In this document: positions 46,801-58,600 of the stretch, in pieces
Position numbering within the stretch: position 1 is the stretch's first letter
Layout: each line of letters begins with the position of its first letter
Source of the DNA: Auxenochlorella pyrenoidosa
Taxonomy: Eukaryota > Chlorophyta > Trebouxiophyceae > Chlorellales > Chlorellaceae
Reading direction: 5' to 3'
DNA length: 64,000 nt
Assembly (NCBI GenBank): GCA_001430745.1
Contig: KQ482057.1
Span: 749,502 to 813,501, forward strand
Program-made: the position numbers and the translations under genes
Notes under the pieces: generated by a model
Database searches by the model: none
Seen by the model: only the letters and a program-made list of their open reading frames with translations
What the model was told of the DNA's origin: nothing

Positions 46801-48653
46801 GCTGCCCCCACAGCTAGGCTGGTCAAAGTCAGCGCGCTCTGGCTGCCTGGGCATGCCCACTGTGCGCCCACTCCCAGACCGGGTGTGCTGCTTTGCCGCC
46901 GGGGATGCGCAATGATGTACACCACTCCCAGCGCCAGCCCAGGCCTCACCTGTGGTGCCAAAGCCCATCTTGGCCAGCAGCTTGGCCCCCGGATTACTCT
47001 GCACATCCATCCCCAGCTGCTGCACAGTCTGCAGAGCAGAAGGGCAGGGAACCCTCGTAACCGCCGGAAGTGCTGCTGCACCGTGTGCGCAAAGTCCTGC
47101 TGCATCCTTGGTTGGGCTGCCGGGCGGGGCTTGGGGCCTGCTGCGCCGCAGCAGTGCAGGACAGCAGCCCCCACTCAAACCCTCGACCCCTTGCCCACGA
47201 ACACAAGCACCCACGCCCGCACAAAAGCACACCTGCTCCGCCTTCCTGCGCGCCTCCTCATCAAGCTCGGCAGCAGTCCTGGCAATGAGCGCGCGCTTCT
47301 CCGCCAGGCTGGCGGCGCTGGGCGCGCTGGGCGCGCCGCCGCCCTGGTTGCCGGCAATGGTGCTCTCCACCGCTGCGATGGCCACCTCGGAGCGGTAGGC
47401 CGCCATGGGCGGCGCCATCTGGTTGTACTTGTGCTTGGAGGCCTCCTCCCGCAGCCGGCGGCGCTCCTCCTCTGCGTCACGCAAAGGTTGGTGGGTGGTT
47501 GTGCACGGGCTGACAGGCAGGGGCGGCGCCAGGTGCACGCTACCTTGCTGCTGCCGCGAGGCAGGGGGCCATTCGCGAGGCAGCAGGCAGCAGAGGCACA
47601 TCGTGCAGGCAACAAGCCTAGGGCAGAATCTTGCAGGCTTCAAGAAGGCATGACAGGGCCAGCGGCTGGGCGCCTGCAGCAAATTCAGAGACGGCAACGC
47701 ACCAGAGAGGGGAGGGCCGCGGCTGGGGAACCGGGGCGCGTGCATGCCGCCCGCGGCACCCGGCGCGTGTGCGCCGCCAAAGCCCGAGCTGGCCCGCTGC
47801 GGCGCGTGCGCTGCCGCGGCGGCGCCCTGTGCTGCGGCCGCATAGCCAGCAGCTGCATGGGCGGCGGCTGCATGGGCGGCAGGCTCCAGCTGCAGGCGGG
47901 TGACCCGCCACTTGTAGGCACCCTCACTGTTGGCCACCCCCTCTGCCACCACCTTGTCGCCAACCTGGCAGGCAGGGAGGAGGCAGCAGGGTTAGGGTAA
48001 GCAGAGACAGGCCTCCGGTGCTGCTGGGTTGATACTGGGCAGACACAGCTACTTCGGTGGCAAGGCAGCAGCGCATGCGCTGTCCATGCCTCACGCCGCA
48101 TGCAATGTCGAGCGGCCGAGGGCGCCGCCTGCGCCCACGCCCAGCCCTGCACCCAGGCGCAGCCGTGCGGCCCCCGCACCTTTGGAATGTCGCCCACCAC
48201 CACGGCGTTGATGTAGTAGGCATCGCCATCGATCACTCCATAATTTGGAGGGATGATCTGTGTGACGGTGCCCGACCACGTGCGCACGCCTGGCTGTGCG
48301 GCGGCCGCCGCCGGTGCGCCTGCGCCATAATACGCTGCTGCAGCGGGCGGCGTGGCCGCTGCCGCTTGGCCCCCTGCTGCTGCTGCCTGCTGCTGATAGT
48401 ACTGCTGGTAGGCCGCGATCTGCGCTGCAGTCTGCACGCCCGGCACGCTGCTGGCGGCGGGAGCAGGAGCGGCGGCGGCAGGCTGGGTGGCCCAGGCAGG
48501 CGCTGCGCCGGCCTGACCATGCGCTATGAACGCTCCAGGATCTCCCTGTGGTTGCCCAGAGGGCTGCTGGCTCCAAGGCTGGGCCGCTGCAGGCTGCTGC
48601 GCAGTCCCGGGGTGCTGCTGGGGCTGCCCCTGCCCCCAGGGCTGCTGATACAT
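38933..48653 (-). CDS. CCAR1/EMB1579-like protein with S1-like, G-patch, DBC1, SAP and EF-hand-like regions
   Basis: Start ATG 48653 (MYQQPWGQGQPQQHPG) with a Gln/Ala-rich N-terminus. The S1-like unit reads GTVTQIIPPNYGVIDGD then VGDKVVAEGVANSEGAYKW. Next come a charged segment (EERRRLREEASKHKYNQM), a complete G-patch (GAKLLAKMGFGTTGTGLGRN, SLKQGTGLGFDHEK), an RS-type tract, LAIKA-like YSCKPPQFPTF and KDLYLPSDFVK, a DBC1/Nudix-like block (SARVVLVGGVNPAQLE, LWHSPAKKISMVLLKHG, YGLLGGAWDPQDGG, CEFVYHRPEG), a SAP motif (LNQLQEELARRGLDTKW), coiled coils, an EF-hand-like CRFFDRELAGYLADEDLEEI, and a coiled-coil tail ending AAEQEL. CCAR1 and plant EMB1579 act in transcription and splicing condensates; the same is inferred here. 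Junctions from 48181 through 45720 were checked and are in phase. The N gap 42465-43231 falls after the SAP exon. Confidence 0.85.
42465..43231. other. Assembly gap (767 N)
   Basis: Run of N inside the CCAR1-like gene, between the SAP exon and the coiled-coil exon EWVSEYKTKRAAED. An exon may be hidden. Confidence 0.99.
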
Positions 48654-48913
48654 GAACCGTGCAGGCCCAGTAGAGCTTCGTGCGGTGATCGAGGAATGGG
48701 CAGGCTGGGGCAGCGGCGGACAGCTGCTTGTTCGGATCTTGATTGATCGCAGTGATCGCGGGGTATCGTGCAGCAATCGACGATACAAAGTAGCAGAGAA
48801 ATGTCTGGCCTGCTCTCGTGCTGCGCCCTGGCTTGACCGATCGCAGCTCTCTTTGTTGCATTCGGGCTCTGGAGTGAATTGTTGCACTTTTGGTCCGCGA
48901 TCGGATGTCGACA
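48654..48913. promoter_or_regulatory. Divergent promoter between CCAR1-like and SDF2 genes
   Basis: 260 bp separate two outward-facing ATGs (48653 minus, 48914 plus). Several GATCG-type short palindromes occur (for example near 48740-48780 and 48838), but no defined element is assigned. Confidence 0.5.
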
Positions 48914-50875
48914 ATGCGCAGCGGCCCAGCCCTGCTGCTACTTGCCGCCGTCGCCCTCCTCGTCGGCCCTGCGCTGGCTGAGGAGGAGCCGGATGTCGAT
49001 CATGTGCTGGTGAGCTGAGCTGGAGCGTGCGCGCGACTCCCAGCACGTCTGCCCAGCCGTCGAACGACTTCCGGGCTGCTTTGCAGCTCTGCTCGCCTAC
49101 ACGAGCGCCCCCAGGATTGGATACGTTGCAATCGCCCGCCCTGTCTGCCCTTGTGGTGTGTCCCTTGCGGCAGCGCCGCCGCCGCCGCCGCCACTGTCGA
49201 CTGTACTTCACTGTCCTGCTGCCCGGCTTCGACGCCCTTCAGGTCACCTGCGGAAGCGTGATCAAGCTGGAGGCGGACAAGACACGGCACGTGCTGCACT
49301 CGCACGAGGTGTCGTACGGCTATGGGCGCGGCTCGGGGCAGCAGTCGGTGACTGGCTACCCGGAAAAGGACCAGGCGGGCAGCATGTGGATTGTGCGAGC
49401 AGACAATGTGAGCGGGGCGGGGCCTGTCACCATTGAGACTGCTCCAAGTGCTGGTGGCTCCATGCCCAGCTCTTTCACGTGCCGGCTGGCTCAGTTGCGT
49501 CGAGCCTTCCACTGCCAGCGGCTGGCTGACTGCTGACCATCAGAGGGCTGGCTACAGCCTCGAACTTCCTACAGCATGCTACAGCAGGAGAAGGGACTGC
49601 ACGTGCCGACCTGCCCACTGAATTTTCTGCACCTGTACCCTTTTGTTGGCTGCCGGCAGTCCCCGCTTCGTGCACATGCCTCCATGCCCTGCGACACATC
49701 TGCCCCCATGCTGGCCACCTTTGCGCCTGCAGTGCCGCCAGGGCACGGCCATCAAGAAGGGGCAGGAGTTGCGGCTGCAGCACGTGGCCACCCGCCGCTG
49801 GCTGCACAGCCACCTTTTTGCCTCGCCGCTGTCCAACAACCAAGAGGTGGGGGCATCTGGGGCAGGGGAGGGTGTGTGTTGTGCACATGACAAAGAGGGG
49901 TGCAAGGGAGTCTGTGCTGCCCTGCTGCACCCAATTTTGTGCAGGTCCCGCCCAGCGAGGTGCCCACCCGTGCCTGGCAACTGGCCCGCTCTCGCTCGTG
50001 TCAGTCTGCTGCGCTTATTCACAAAAGCATGCTCTCAACGCGCAGCCGGCTGGTCCCCCCCCCCCCCCCGCCCCCCCCGCCGTGCAGGTGTCGTGCTTTG
50101 GCGACGACGGCACCAGCGACACGGGGGACATCTGGCGCGTGGAGTGGGACTCGTCAGACCCCCACTGGCTGCGGGACGCGGTGGTGAGCGCCCGCTGCCG
50201 TGCCCAGCCATTGCCGCGGGGTGCGGTGGTGAAAGCCTGCTGGTGCGCCTAGCTGTGACTGCAGGAGGCGCAACTTAGTGCTGCTGCTGCTGCTGCTGCA
50301 TCCGGGCGCTGGCTGCGGGGAGATGTGGTCACACGCCCATCCTGCGTGCTTTCAGCTTCTTGCTTGGGCCTGCCGCCTTGCAAGGGGAACAGCCACCCCT
50401 CCCGCCCACCCCCACCTCCCTCGCTTGCGCTGGTGGCCTGTCTGCTGTCTCTCCCTGTCGCGAGCCCCCCCACCCCCCCCACCCCCCACCCCCTTCCTGC
50501 CCAGGTACGACTGGTGCACAAGGACACCGGCGCCTACCTGTCCAACCACAACGTCAAGTACCAGCGCCCCATCCCGGGGCACACCGAGGTGCGCGGGGTG
50601 ATGCCCGCAGCCCCTCTGGTTTAATGGCAGCTGCACGCCTGGCACTCCAGCGCTGCTATGGCAGCTGCATCCGGCTTGCTTGCAAGGCTGTCTACACTGC
50701 GAGCCTCGCATGCTCGTGCACCGACTTGCCTGCTGTGCATCTGCCACCACCTGGCGCTCGTGTGCTGCACCGCCGCCCGGTATGCCCGCAGGTGTTTGCC
50801 TTCAAGCAGAAAGGGCCGCACATGCTGTGGCGAGCCACCGAGGGGGTCTACTTCCCACCGCGGACAGAGGCGTGA
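48914..50875 (+). CDS. SDF2-like ER protein with MIR domains
   Basis: Six exons: signal peptide exon from 48914 (MRSGPALLLLAAVALLVGPA, cleavage likely after ALA), 49242-49407, 49733-49846, 50088-50183, 50505-50588 and 50792-50875. MIR repeats are seen as TCGSVIKLEADKTRHVLHSH, KGQELRLQHVATRRWLHSH, LFASPLSNNQEVSCFGDDG, DIWRVEWDSSDPHWLRD, VRLVHKDTGAYLSNHNVKY and QRPIPGHTEVFAFKQ, ending LWRATEGVYFPP. This matches SDF2/SDF2L1 over its full length of about 210 residues. SDF2 works with ER Hsp70 and Hsp40 in protein folding quality control; plant SDF2 is needed for receptor maturation. No HDEL-type ER retention signal is present: the protein ends RTEA. Two introns have long poly-C tracts before the acceptor. 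Confidence 0.93.
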
Positions 50876-50960
50876 CACAGCAGCATCCTCGGACAGCGCA
50901 TCACAGTCACAGCCGGGAGCGCACATTTCGTTCTGGTGATGTGGCAGCGCCGGCCTGCTA

Positions 50961-50965
50961 TGTAA
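50961..50965 (+). promoter_or_regulatory. TGTAA poly(A) signal after SDF2
   Basis: TGTAA begins 86 nt past the SDF2 stop. Confidence 0.55.
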
Positions 50966-51269
50966 TTTGGTTCGAAAACAGTTCACACTGAATGAGAACG
51001 AGGCAGTGCAAAGCCCTGGCAACTGTTCACTGATGCATCGCTGAAGAGCATCTGCGCCAGCGGGCGGGCCAGGGCGGGCCACGCCGCTCCTGCTGCCGTG
51101 CTTTGCTGGGGCCACCCACGGTCTGTGCATTGATCGGAGCGCAATCTGTCTGGCTTTCAAGCCTTTTCAGCCGCGCCGCTGCCGCCGTAGCTACTCTCGC
51201 TCCGCGTCTCCCTTCTTCCTTGCTGGTTCTTTAACCACAACCTTCTCTGGTGCATCCTGATCACATAAC

Positions 51270-54096
51270 ATGCCGCAAAATGCGGCAGCGGTCCTCGCAG
51301 AGGCGCTTGGCCGGGCAGGCGCCCGCTCACTGCCTTACCCTCCTGAGTTTCGGCGTCTGGTGGAGCAGCACATGCTGGACCTTGTAATGGTGAGGGCAAG
51401 AGGTGGCGGCCGGTTCGCTGCGACCCGCAGATCACTGCAAGCGGCGGAGCATGGCTGCCGCTGCCGCCTGTAGCAGCAGCAGTCAGCTGGCCTCCCCTCT
51501 CTTCGCCCTGCAGGACCTGCCTTCGCTGCACATCAAGACGCGGGAGTACACACACATCGACGGCCGGTGGGCAACCCAGCTGCCATGCATGTGGATGCGT
51601 CCAAGTCTGGGGTATTTGCTGCCGGCGCCGCTCCTGCCGGCTCATGCCTGCTCACTGCCCGCCAGCATGCTCTGCCGCCCTGCAGGACATTAGAGCTGCT
51701 GCTGGCAGAGGGCACGGTGCCCATGTACTATCAGGGCGTCAAGTACAACATCCCGGTGGCAGTGTGGCTGCCGGAGCGGTACCCGCTCGCGCCGCCGCTC
51801 GTCTATGTTGTGCCGACACCAGACATGGTCATCAAGCCGCGGCACACCTTTGTGGATGCCTCGGGTGGGTGCCGGGAGGGTGGATTGCGCTGGAGGGACG
51901 CAGCAGGGAGGTGCCGATCTGGGCCATGCCTGCAGCTGCAGCCTGCGCGATGCTGCTGTCGCCTTCCCTAAGTGTTCCTTACTTGTGCCTGCCCCTGTCA
52001 TTCACGTCCCCTGCAGGGCTGGTCAACACGCTGTACATCACCCAGTGGCAGTACCCGGCCTCCAACCTGCGGGAGATGGCGCAGGTGGGTGCAGGGCGGG
52101 TGTGGGGGCCAAGGGGGAGGGGGCGGGCAGGCCTGTCACTCCTCTCCTCTGGCGCCTGATTAACCCCTGGGCTTGCCGAACTGCATGGCCGCCACATTCT
52201 CACAGGGCCCTCTGCTCACCGTGCGCCTCTTTGCCTGCCCTGCCCTCACACCACCCCAGGACATGTCAATGCACTTTGGCGAGGACCCGCCGCTCTTCTC
52301 CAAGCCCAAGAACTGGGGCCAGCCGCCGCCGCCCTCCCGCCCAACGCCCGCGCCCGCGGCAGGAGGGTACCCGCCCTACGGCCACAGCCACGGGCCAGGC
52401 AGCGCAGCAGCAGGGGGGCCAGCAGCCGGCGAGGTGCACGTGCACAACCCGCTGGCGCAGGCTTCGTCCACCTCTTTTGGCTCAGTAGGGACCAGCGCCG
52501 GCGGCTCCTTTACGAGCCAACCCTCGCCTGCCAAGCCGCCGCCGCCGCCACCAACCGATGCCAGCGGCTTTGGCAGCGTGTGGGCGGCGGCCGTGGCGGC
52601 GTCTGCGGGGCAGGGCGGCGGGCTGCAGCCGCCGCAGCAGCACAGCCAGCCGGCCAAGCCGCCGCCACCGCCCAAGGTAAACCCCTCGGCGGAGCTGGAA
52701 GCCGCCTTCCGCAGGGCCGCGGCGGCAGCTCTGAACAAGCGGCTGCACGCGAGCCTGACGGCGCTGGCGCAGCGCGCGGCGGCGGAGGCTGATGAGCAGC
52801 TGCGCCTGCAGGCGACGCTGCGGCAGCGGGGGGAGCAGCTGCAGGCAGAGGTGGCGGCGCTGCAGGTGGGTTGTGTGCTGGGCGGCCGCCAGGCAGCCTG
52901 CACCTGGCTGCGTGCTGTCGAACCCGCAAAGGACAGCCAGAGATAGCGAAGAGTGCCGGAAATTATGACATGCTGCAGCCGGGGCGACAAACTGGGGCAG
53001 GCTGAGGCTGGTGTGCCTGGCCGGCCGCCAGCACTGCCATCCTGTTATCCTCAAGGCTGGTTCCGCCACGCGGTGCCCGCCCTGGCTCTTGACCTGCAGG
53101 CCGAGCGGGTGGCCCTGGACAAGCTGAGCCAAGACCTGGCAGCCAGCAATGCGCAGCTAGACAGGCGAGGCCCGGCAGCAGCGCTCTCTGCTCCAGCACC
53201 TTGCGCCACCGGGGCTCTCCACCCACCTGCCGGCCGTCCAACCCTCCCTGCATCCTGCACTCTGTATCGGCTGCCCACCCACCGCTGTGCCCCGCCGGCT
53301 GCAGGTGGCTCGCCGACAACGAGCACCTGGCCAAGGCGGCAGACGACCCCAGCCAGCTGGACCCTGATGCAGCCATCTCAGGTGGGCCAGCGTTGCTGGC
53401 CCGCCCTGCAGCCAGTACTTGACTCATTGCAGCACGCACCTTGCTGCGCGTCTGGGCTTGTGCCAACCCGCTGACGGTGTCCCCTCCTCCCCTGCCCCTG
53501 CCCTGCAGCCGCCGACCCGCTGTCGCAGCAGGCGCTGGAGGTGCAGGCCCAGGACCTGGCGCTGGAGGATGCGCTGTACGCGCTGGACAAGTCGCTCAAT
53601 GCCGCGGCCATCGAGCCCGATGCCTACCTGAAGCAGGTGGGCCATGACGGTATGGCAGGGAAAGCCATTTAGCGGGGTCTGCACGGAAGTGGAAGGCTGG
53701 AAGGTCACAGAGCTGTGGCGGCTGTGCAGCCGGGAGCTCGCCGGAGCGGGCAGGCATGCACGACTGCAGCAGGCAGCATGCTCCGGTCCCTGGCAGAAGC
53801 CTGCCGGCTGGCCCCCCTCCCCGCAGGTTCGCGCAGTGTGCCGGCGCCAGTTCTTCATTCGTGCCCTGGCGCCCAAGATAGCGGCGGCGCAGCAGGAGCA
53901 GCGGGAGGCGGCACGGCGCGGCGCGCCACCCGCGCCGCCGCCGCACGCGCAGCACGCCCCCCAGGACGTGCAGCGCTCGCTGAGCGCAGGGCGGCCCGTG
54001 GTGCTGCCGCAGGGCGACAGCTGGGCCAACGCCGGCATCATTGCCAGCGGCGGCAGCGGCGGCGGCAGCAGCAGCGGATGGTACCCAGCCACCTGA
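51270..54096 (+). CDS. VPS23: ESCRT-I subunit VPS23/TSG101 (ELC-like)
   Basis: Exons 51270-51389, 51514-51566, 51686-51864, 52017-52084, 52260-52865, 53101-53164, 53305 to about 53380, about 53510-53636 and about 53828-54096. The N-terminal UEV domain is a catalytically dead ubiquitin-conjugating fold that binds ubiquitin: SLHIKTREYTHIDGR, LLLAEGTVPMYYQGVKYNIP, VWLPERYPLAPPLVYVV, IKPRHTFVDASGLVN and YITQWQYPASNLREM. A Pro/Gly-rich linker follows, then a coiled coil (LTALAQRAAAEADEQLRLQA), and the steadiness box DPLSQQALEVQAQDLALED, ALYALDKSLN, DAYLKQVRAVCRRQFFIRAL. This is the full TSG101 layout; it sorts ubiquitinated membrane cargo into endosomal vesicles. The C-terminal Ser/Gly-rich extension is unusual. 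Intron 53165-53304 is GC-AG. Confidence 0.93.
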
Positions 54097-54230
54097 GTGC
54101 ATTCGCCTTGGCTTTGCCCTTGAGCAGCACACATGCCTGCACCCCCAATGCGTCCGTCAGCGCATGCGTTGCTGCACTCGCCCTCTGGCCTGCATCCCTG
54201 TACGAACATGATGTGCTGCACAGCCTCTCC

Positions 54231-54235
54231 TGTAA
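54231..54235 (+). promoter_or_regulatory. TGTAA poly(A) signal after VPS23
   Basis: TGTAA about 135 nt past the VPS23 stop at 54096. Confidence 0.45.
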
Positions 54236-54736
54236 GTGCCGGCCACTGTGGGTCAGCTGTGCCTCCGCTGGTCGCCTGACGGGCACGCTGCGACGGGTGT
54301 GCACATGTACCTTGGGTAAGCAAACCGGGCGAGCTCGAATCACTCATATCTTTTGTATCGTCTTTGAGCTCTCAACACCAGCAACCAGAACGTCTCCCGC
54401 CGGCCGGCGCCGCAAAGTCGCACGTCTCACTGCTCTGCTGCCCACTTTCTGCTTTGGTCCAGGACGTAGTGAGTCGATAACTCATCGGGGAGGAGATGGG
54501 TGGCTCTGGGTTTGGCCGCCGCTGCCATGGTTGCTGCCGCCGCCTGCCCTACGGTGCCACTCGCACTGCCGGGCAAGCTGTGGCGCTTGAGAGCTGCTTA
54601 GCTGTGCCATTGCATGGTCTCAGTGTAGCGCAGCAGCCACTATGCTGATGCTGTTGATGGGGTGGAAGCTTCAGCCACCCTGCGCGATGCCTGCCTGCCT
54701 GCTGTGCTGCTGCAGGGTACAGCACGCGGCACACTA

Positions 54737-55147
54737 ATGTGGACTCCTCTCATAGGCACGATGTTTGTGACTGCTCTCATGGGCTACACCAGTTATTTGT
54801 GTTTCTTCAAGGTGGATGAGCGCGAGCGCCGGCGGCAGGCCATGCTGCGGGAGCGCGCAGCGCAGCAGGCAGGCAAGTGCACTGGGAAGCCTTGGCCAGC
54901 AGCGGCCAGGTGGTCTGCGCGGCCAGGGGCAAGATGGTTGCTGCGCACAGGCAGCGCTGGCGCCTTTGTAACGTGTGCCGGAAAAGTGCGAGCCACGCTT
55001 CTACATGTCACACCTGCGGACCAACACGCCACACGCTCCTCCCTCCGTTTCACCCGGCGCCCTGCCCTGCGCGCAGCCGCTGCGGAGCAAAAGGTGGCGG
55101 CAAATGCCAACAAGGTGCTGCAGGCCGCGAGGAAGCTGGTCAAGTAG
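54737..55147 (+). CDS. Small single-pass membrane protein (68 residues)
   Basis: Two exons, 54737-54872 and 55077-55147, join in phase through a GC-AG intron (CAG/GCAAGT) to encode 68 residues. The N-terminus is one hydrophobic helix (MWTPLIGTMFVTALMGYTSY, then LCFF) followed by a highly charged helix (DERERRRQAMLRERAAQQ) and an Ala/Lys-rich tail (AEQKVAANANKVLQAARK, ending LVK). The layout resembles small inner-membrane assembly or subunit proteins of mitochondria, but I recognise no family. It sits between VPS23 and the convergent DUF262 gene. The clean phase across the intron and the amphipathic helix support a real gene. Confidence 0.6.
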   Translation: MWTPLIGTMFVTALMGYTSYLCFFKVDERERRRQAMLRERAAQQAGKCTGKPWPAAARWSARPGARWLLRTGSAGAFVTCAGKVRATLLHVTPADQHATRSSLRFTRRPALRAAAAEQKVAANANKVLQAARKLVK

Positions 55148-55677
55148 TAGGCTGGCTGCTGAGAGGAGCTTGCTTGGAGCCCTGACCAGGGCCACGAAGC
55201 CGGCGCCTGCGAACGAACAAACTGCCTGCCCCGTAATATATCTTGTGCTTCTTGTGCTCCCTGTTGCTAAACTCTCGCTGGATTGCATCCTCTCGTTTTG
55301 TCCTCTCTTTGTACCCGCTGACTTGACCCGCCATGCTCCTCCTTGCGTATGCCTGCGCCAGGCCCCCTTGAATGCCCACTTTTCATACACATGAAGGCAC
55401 ATGTATAATCATATTCCCTGCATCGAATGAGTGTTGCATAAATTTGCATGGTACAGCTGTGGCTCAGGTGTTTTCGAAACAGCAATCAGGCCGCAAGAAG
55501 GTAAGGCAGCAGTACCTACCCTGCAGCCTCTGCATTGGTAGCTCCGGCCTGGTTCGGCCAGTGCAGCCTGCGCCAGCTGCTGCTTCTGCTTCTGCTTGCA
55601 GGCTGTGGCAGGTGCAGAGGTGCCACCAGCGGCACAGCTGCACGCGCCATGGCCTGCTGAGGCTGCTGTTGCCAGGA

Positions 55678-58600
55678 TCAGCAGTGCGTGGAGTGGAGCC
55701 GCCAGCAGGCGGCTGCCAGGTCCAGCAGCTGTCGCTGCCGCTCCACCAGCACCGCCGGCGTCCAGCGTTCACACACACGAATGTCGTCTGTCAGCGGGAT
55801 GTTGAGGGAGCCCACCATGTGCTTGTCGATGTAGGCCTGCTTCTTGGCCTGGAAGTCCTTGTTGCTTGCGCCGCTGTTCTTCTTGCCCGACAGCAGCGCC
55901 AGGTTGGCCAGGCGGCCCACCCACGCCGCGTGCTCCTCCTCTGTGAAGTCGTCCCACCAGGCAGCCGCCGGCTTCTGTGGCAGCACGTGCTCCACAGTGA
56001 GCTCCGTCGAGCCCTGCAGCAAGTAGGCGGTGCCGACGAGACGACAGGGCTGAGAGTGGGGGATGCAGTGCAATGCACAGTTCGGCTCTGCAGCTAGCGC
56101 AGCAGGTCGACAGCAGTGGCGGCAGCAGCAACAGCAACCGCAGCAGCAGCAGGAGTGGGGGCAACACTTGCAATAGCGGCAGCAGCAGCGCGCACCTCGT
56201 ATTGCACGTAGCCGCGGTCAGAGCGCTGCAGGACAAACTCATTCAGGCTCAGCAGGATGGGCCTGCTGAGCCCAGGGGTCTTGGCATACAGCGGCCCATC
56301 CAGCGCCTCCAACAGGGCGGCCTTCTCGTCGGCACCCAGCTGCAGCGCCTCGGGCAGCGCCACTCGGCCGTGCGCACGCTCTGGCTGCGGCTGCGGCGTT
56401 GCGCCCGCGTAGCCAAGCTCCCGAAGGACCGCCAGGCAGCGCTCCCGCCGCGCCCGCTTGCTCCACTTGCACAGCATGCTGGCCAGGGCCAGCGCCTCCA
56501 GCTGCTCCAGCGCGACTGTCAGGCCGTCATCAGAAAGCCTGATGGGCAAGCATCCATAGGAGTACAGCTCAGCAGGTCTCAGCATGCGGCTGTGCTGCCC
56601 CATGGCTGCCCCGTGGCTGTCCCGTGGCTGCACACTGCAACCCCCTGCTCCAGCCCAACCCGGCGGCTGCCTGTCACACCCTCCCCTGCTCGGCGTGCAG
56701 AACTAGCAGGAGCAGCGCCATTGGGGTGATCTCGTCTGCACAGGCCCTGCCTGCCTCCAGGAAGCGGGCCAGCGAGCGCAGGCGGTAGGAGATGCGCGGT
56801 GCCGTGCCGCCACGGTCGACGCGCGCGCTGCGCAGCTCGCGGAAGGCCTGCAGGGGCGCGCGCAGTGGACGGACCGATGGGCACACGGTCGAAAACCTGC
56901 ACGCTGTGCACGAGCAGGAGTGGAGTTTGCCAGCAGGGGGCGGCCAGAGCCTTGGCGGGTGGCACACACCAGCCCCACACCAGCAGGGCAGGCGGCCCTT
57001 GCCTGGGAGAAGGGCTGCAGGACGCGCTCAATGAAGGGCGCGCCAGCCGGGCCCTTTGGACTCAGGTGCCTGGCGGCCACGTTGAACACGTCTGGTATGT
57101 CGGTGAACTCGCTGTTGGTCATGCCAAACCTGCAGGGTCCAGTGGGCCGGGGGTGCAGCGCCGCCCAGAGGGGAGGAACCGGTGGGGACAGGCAGGCCCA
57201 GCAGAAGCAGCTAAAGATTGCTTTGCTCCAGTTGACAGGAGGCTTTGCGCAATGCCCGCCTGCCCATGGCCACACCCACCTGCCCAGCAGGATGGGCGCC
57301 AGGTGGCCGCACAGCTCCGACAGCAGGTCGTCGCCCGCCGGCTTGCCCTCTGCGGTGGTGGGCGACAGCTCCCGCTCCAGGCGGTCCCACTCGATGCCCC
57401 AGCGCTCCTGCAGGCAGCGGTGGGGGATGCCAGCGGGCAGCAGCAGGCAGAGGCGCGTCCGGATCTGTAGGGCAGCGTGAACCCTGCCCTTCCCATAGGA
57501 GGACAGCAGGCAGTCCGACCCGGCTTTGGAGCGCCCCGCAGCAACGTGTCGGGCTTGCTGCACCAAAGGCATACGTGGGCCCGCCTGACTGTTGGCATCC
57601 TGCACCTTTGCCTTCGTGTCTGCCAAATCATACAGGGTTCTGCGTAGGGCATCCCGCTTTGGCCCAGGTTGCAGGGCCTGTGCAGGGAGCCGTGCGCAGC
57701 AACCCGCATGGCAGACACAAGGGCAAGGAGCACGCAGCCGGCAGTCAGGCGGGCCCGTGCGCAGGCCAGCAGGCACGGCCACATCCTCATGTCGGCAGCA
57801 ACGCTGCCTTCCCAGACTGGTCCCAAACTGCATGGCCGTGCTGCAACATGAGCTGCGCGACTGAGATGCGCACACCGCGCAGCACCCTGCAGTGCTGCCA
57901 CACAGCAGCGGCTCTGCTAGGGGCGGCGGATGCCTCCCACCCGGCAGGTCACCCCCTAAACTTCTGCAGGCAGGCACCGACTGCTGTGCCAGCCTCACTC
58001 GAGCCGCGGCAACGCTGCAGCCTATCACACGCCGTGCACCTCCCCCCGATGCCTGGCTGCCTGCCTTGCACCTCCCACCAGGCTGCTGAACAGGGCACGC
58101 CCTCGCAGGCCAGCAAAGCGGCACGCAAATGTCCTAGTCGGCATTCCTGGCAGGCAGGTCCTACCTGCTCGGCCTCAGGGATGGACTCAAACACACAGGC
58201 CTTTAGGAAGTCGATGGGCCGCATCTCCACCCCCTTGTTCATGCTGCGGGCCGCCAGCGGGGGCACAGGGTGGCCGCTCAAACAGCGTTGACAGGGAGAC
58301 GGATGGGCACAGACTGCACCATGCCGCCGGCGTCAGGCAGGCGTGATCGAGCAAGTGAGTGAGCGAACAGGCAAGAAAGCCAGCAAGCAAGGGGCCCCGC
58401 AGCTGTGCACGCCTGCTGCGGTACATGGTCAGCGCCGTCTTGGTGTCTGAGCTAATGGCCACCAGGAACGTGACCTGCGAGCGTGCCAGGGCCGGCGGAG
58501 GAGGGGGTGGGGGGGTGGGGGGTGGGGCGCGGGGGGGCGCTCAGGTGCCAGTGGCAGCCCAACAAGTTGCCCATGAAGGTCACCCAACGGAGGACGAGCC

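Noticed and set aside
49433..49621. Short plus-strand frame past SDF2 exon 2
   Set aside because: It lies in the intron between two MIR exons and has no family match.
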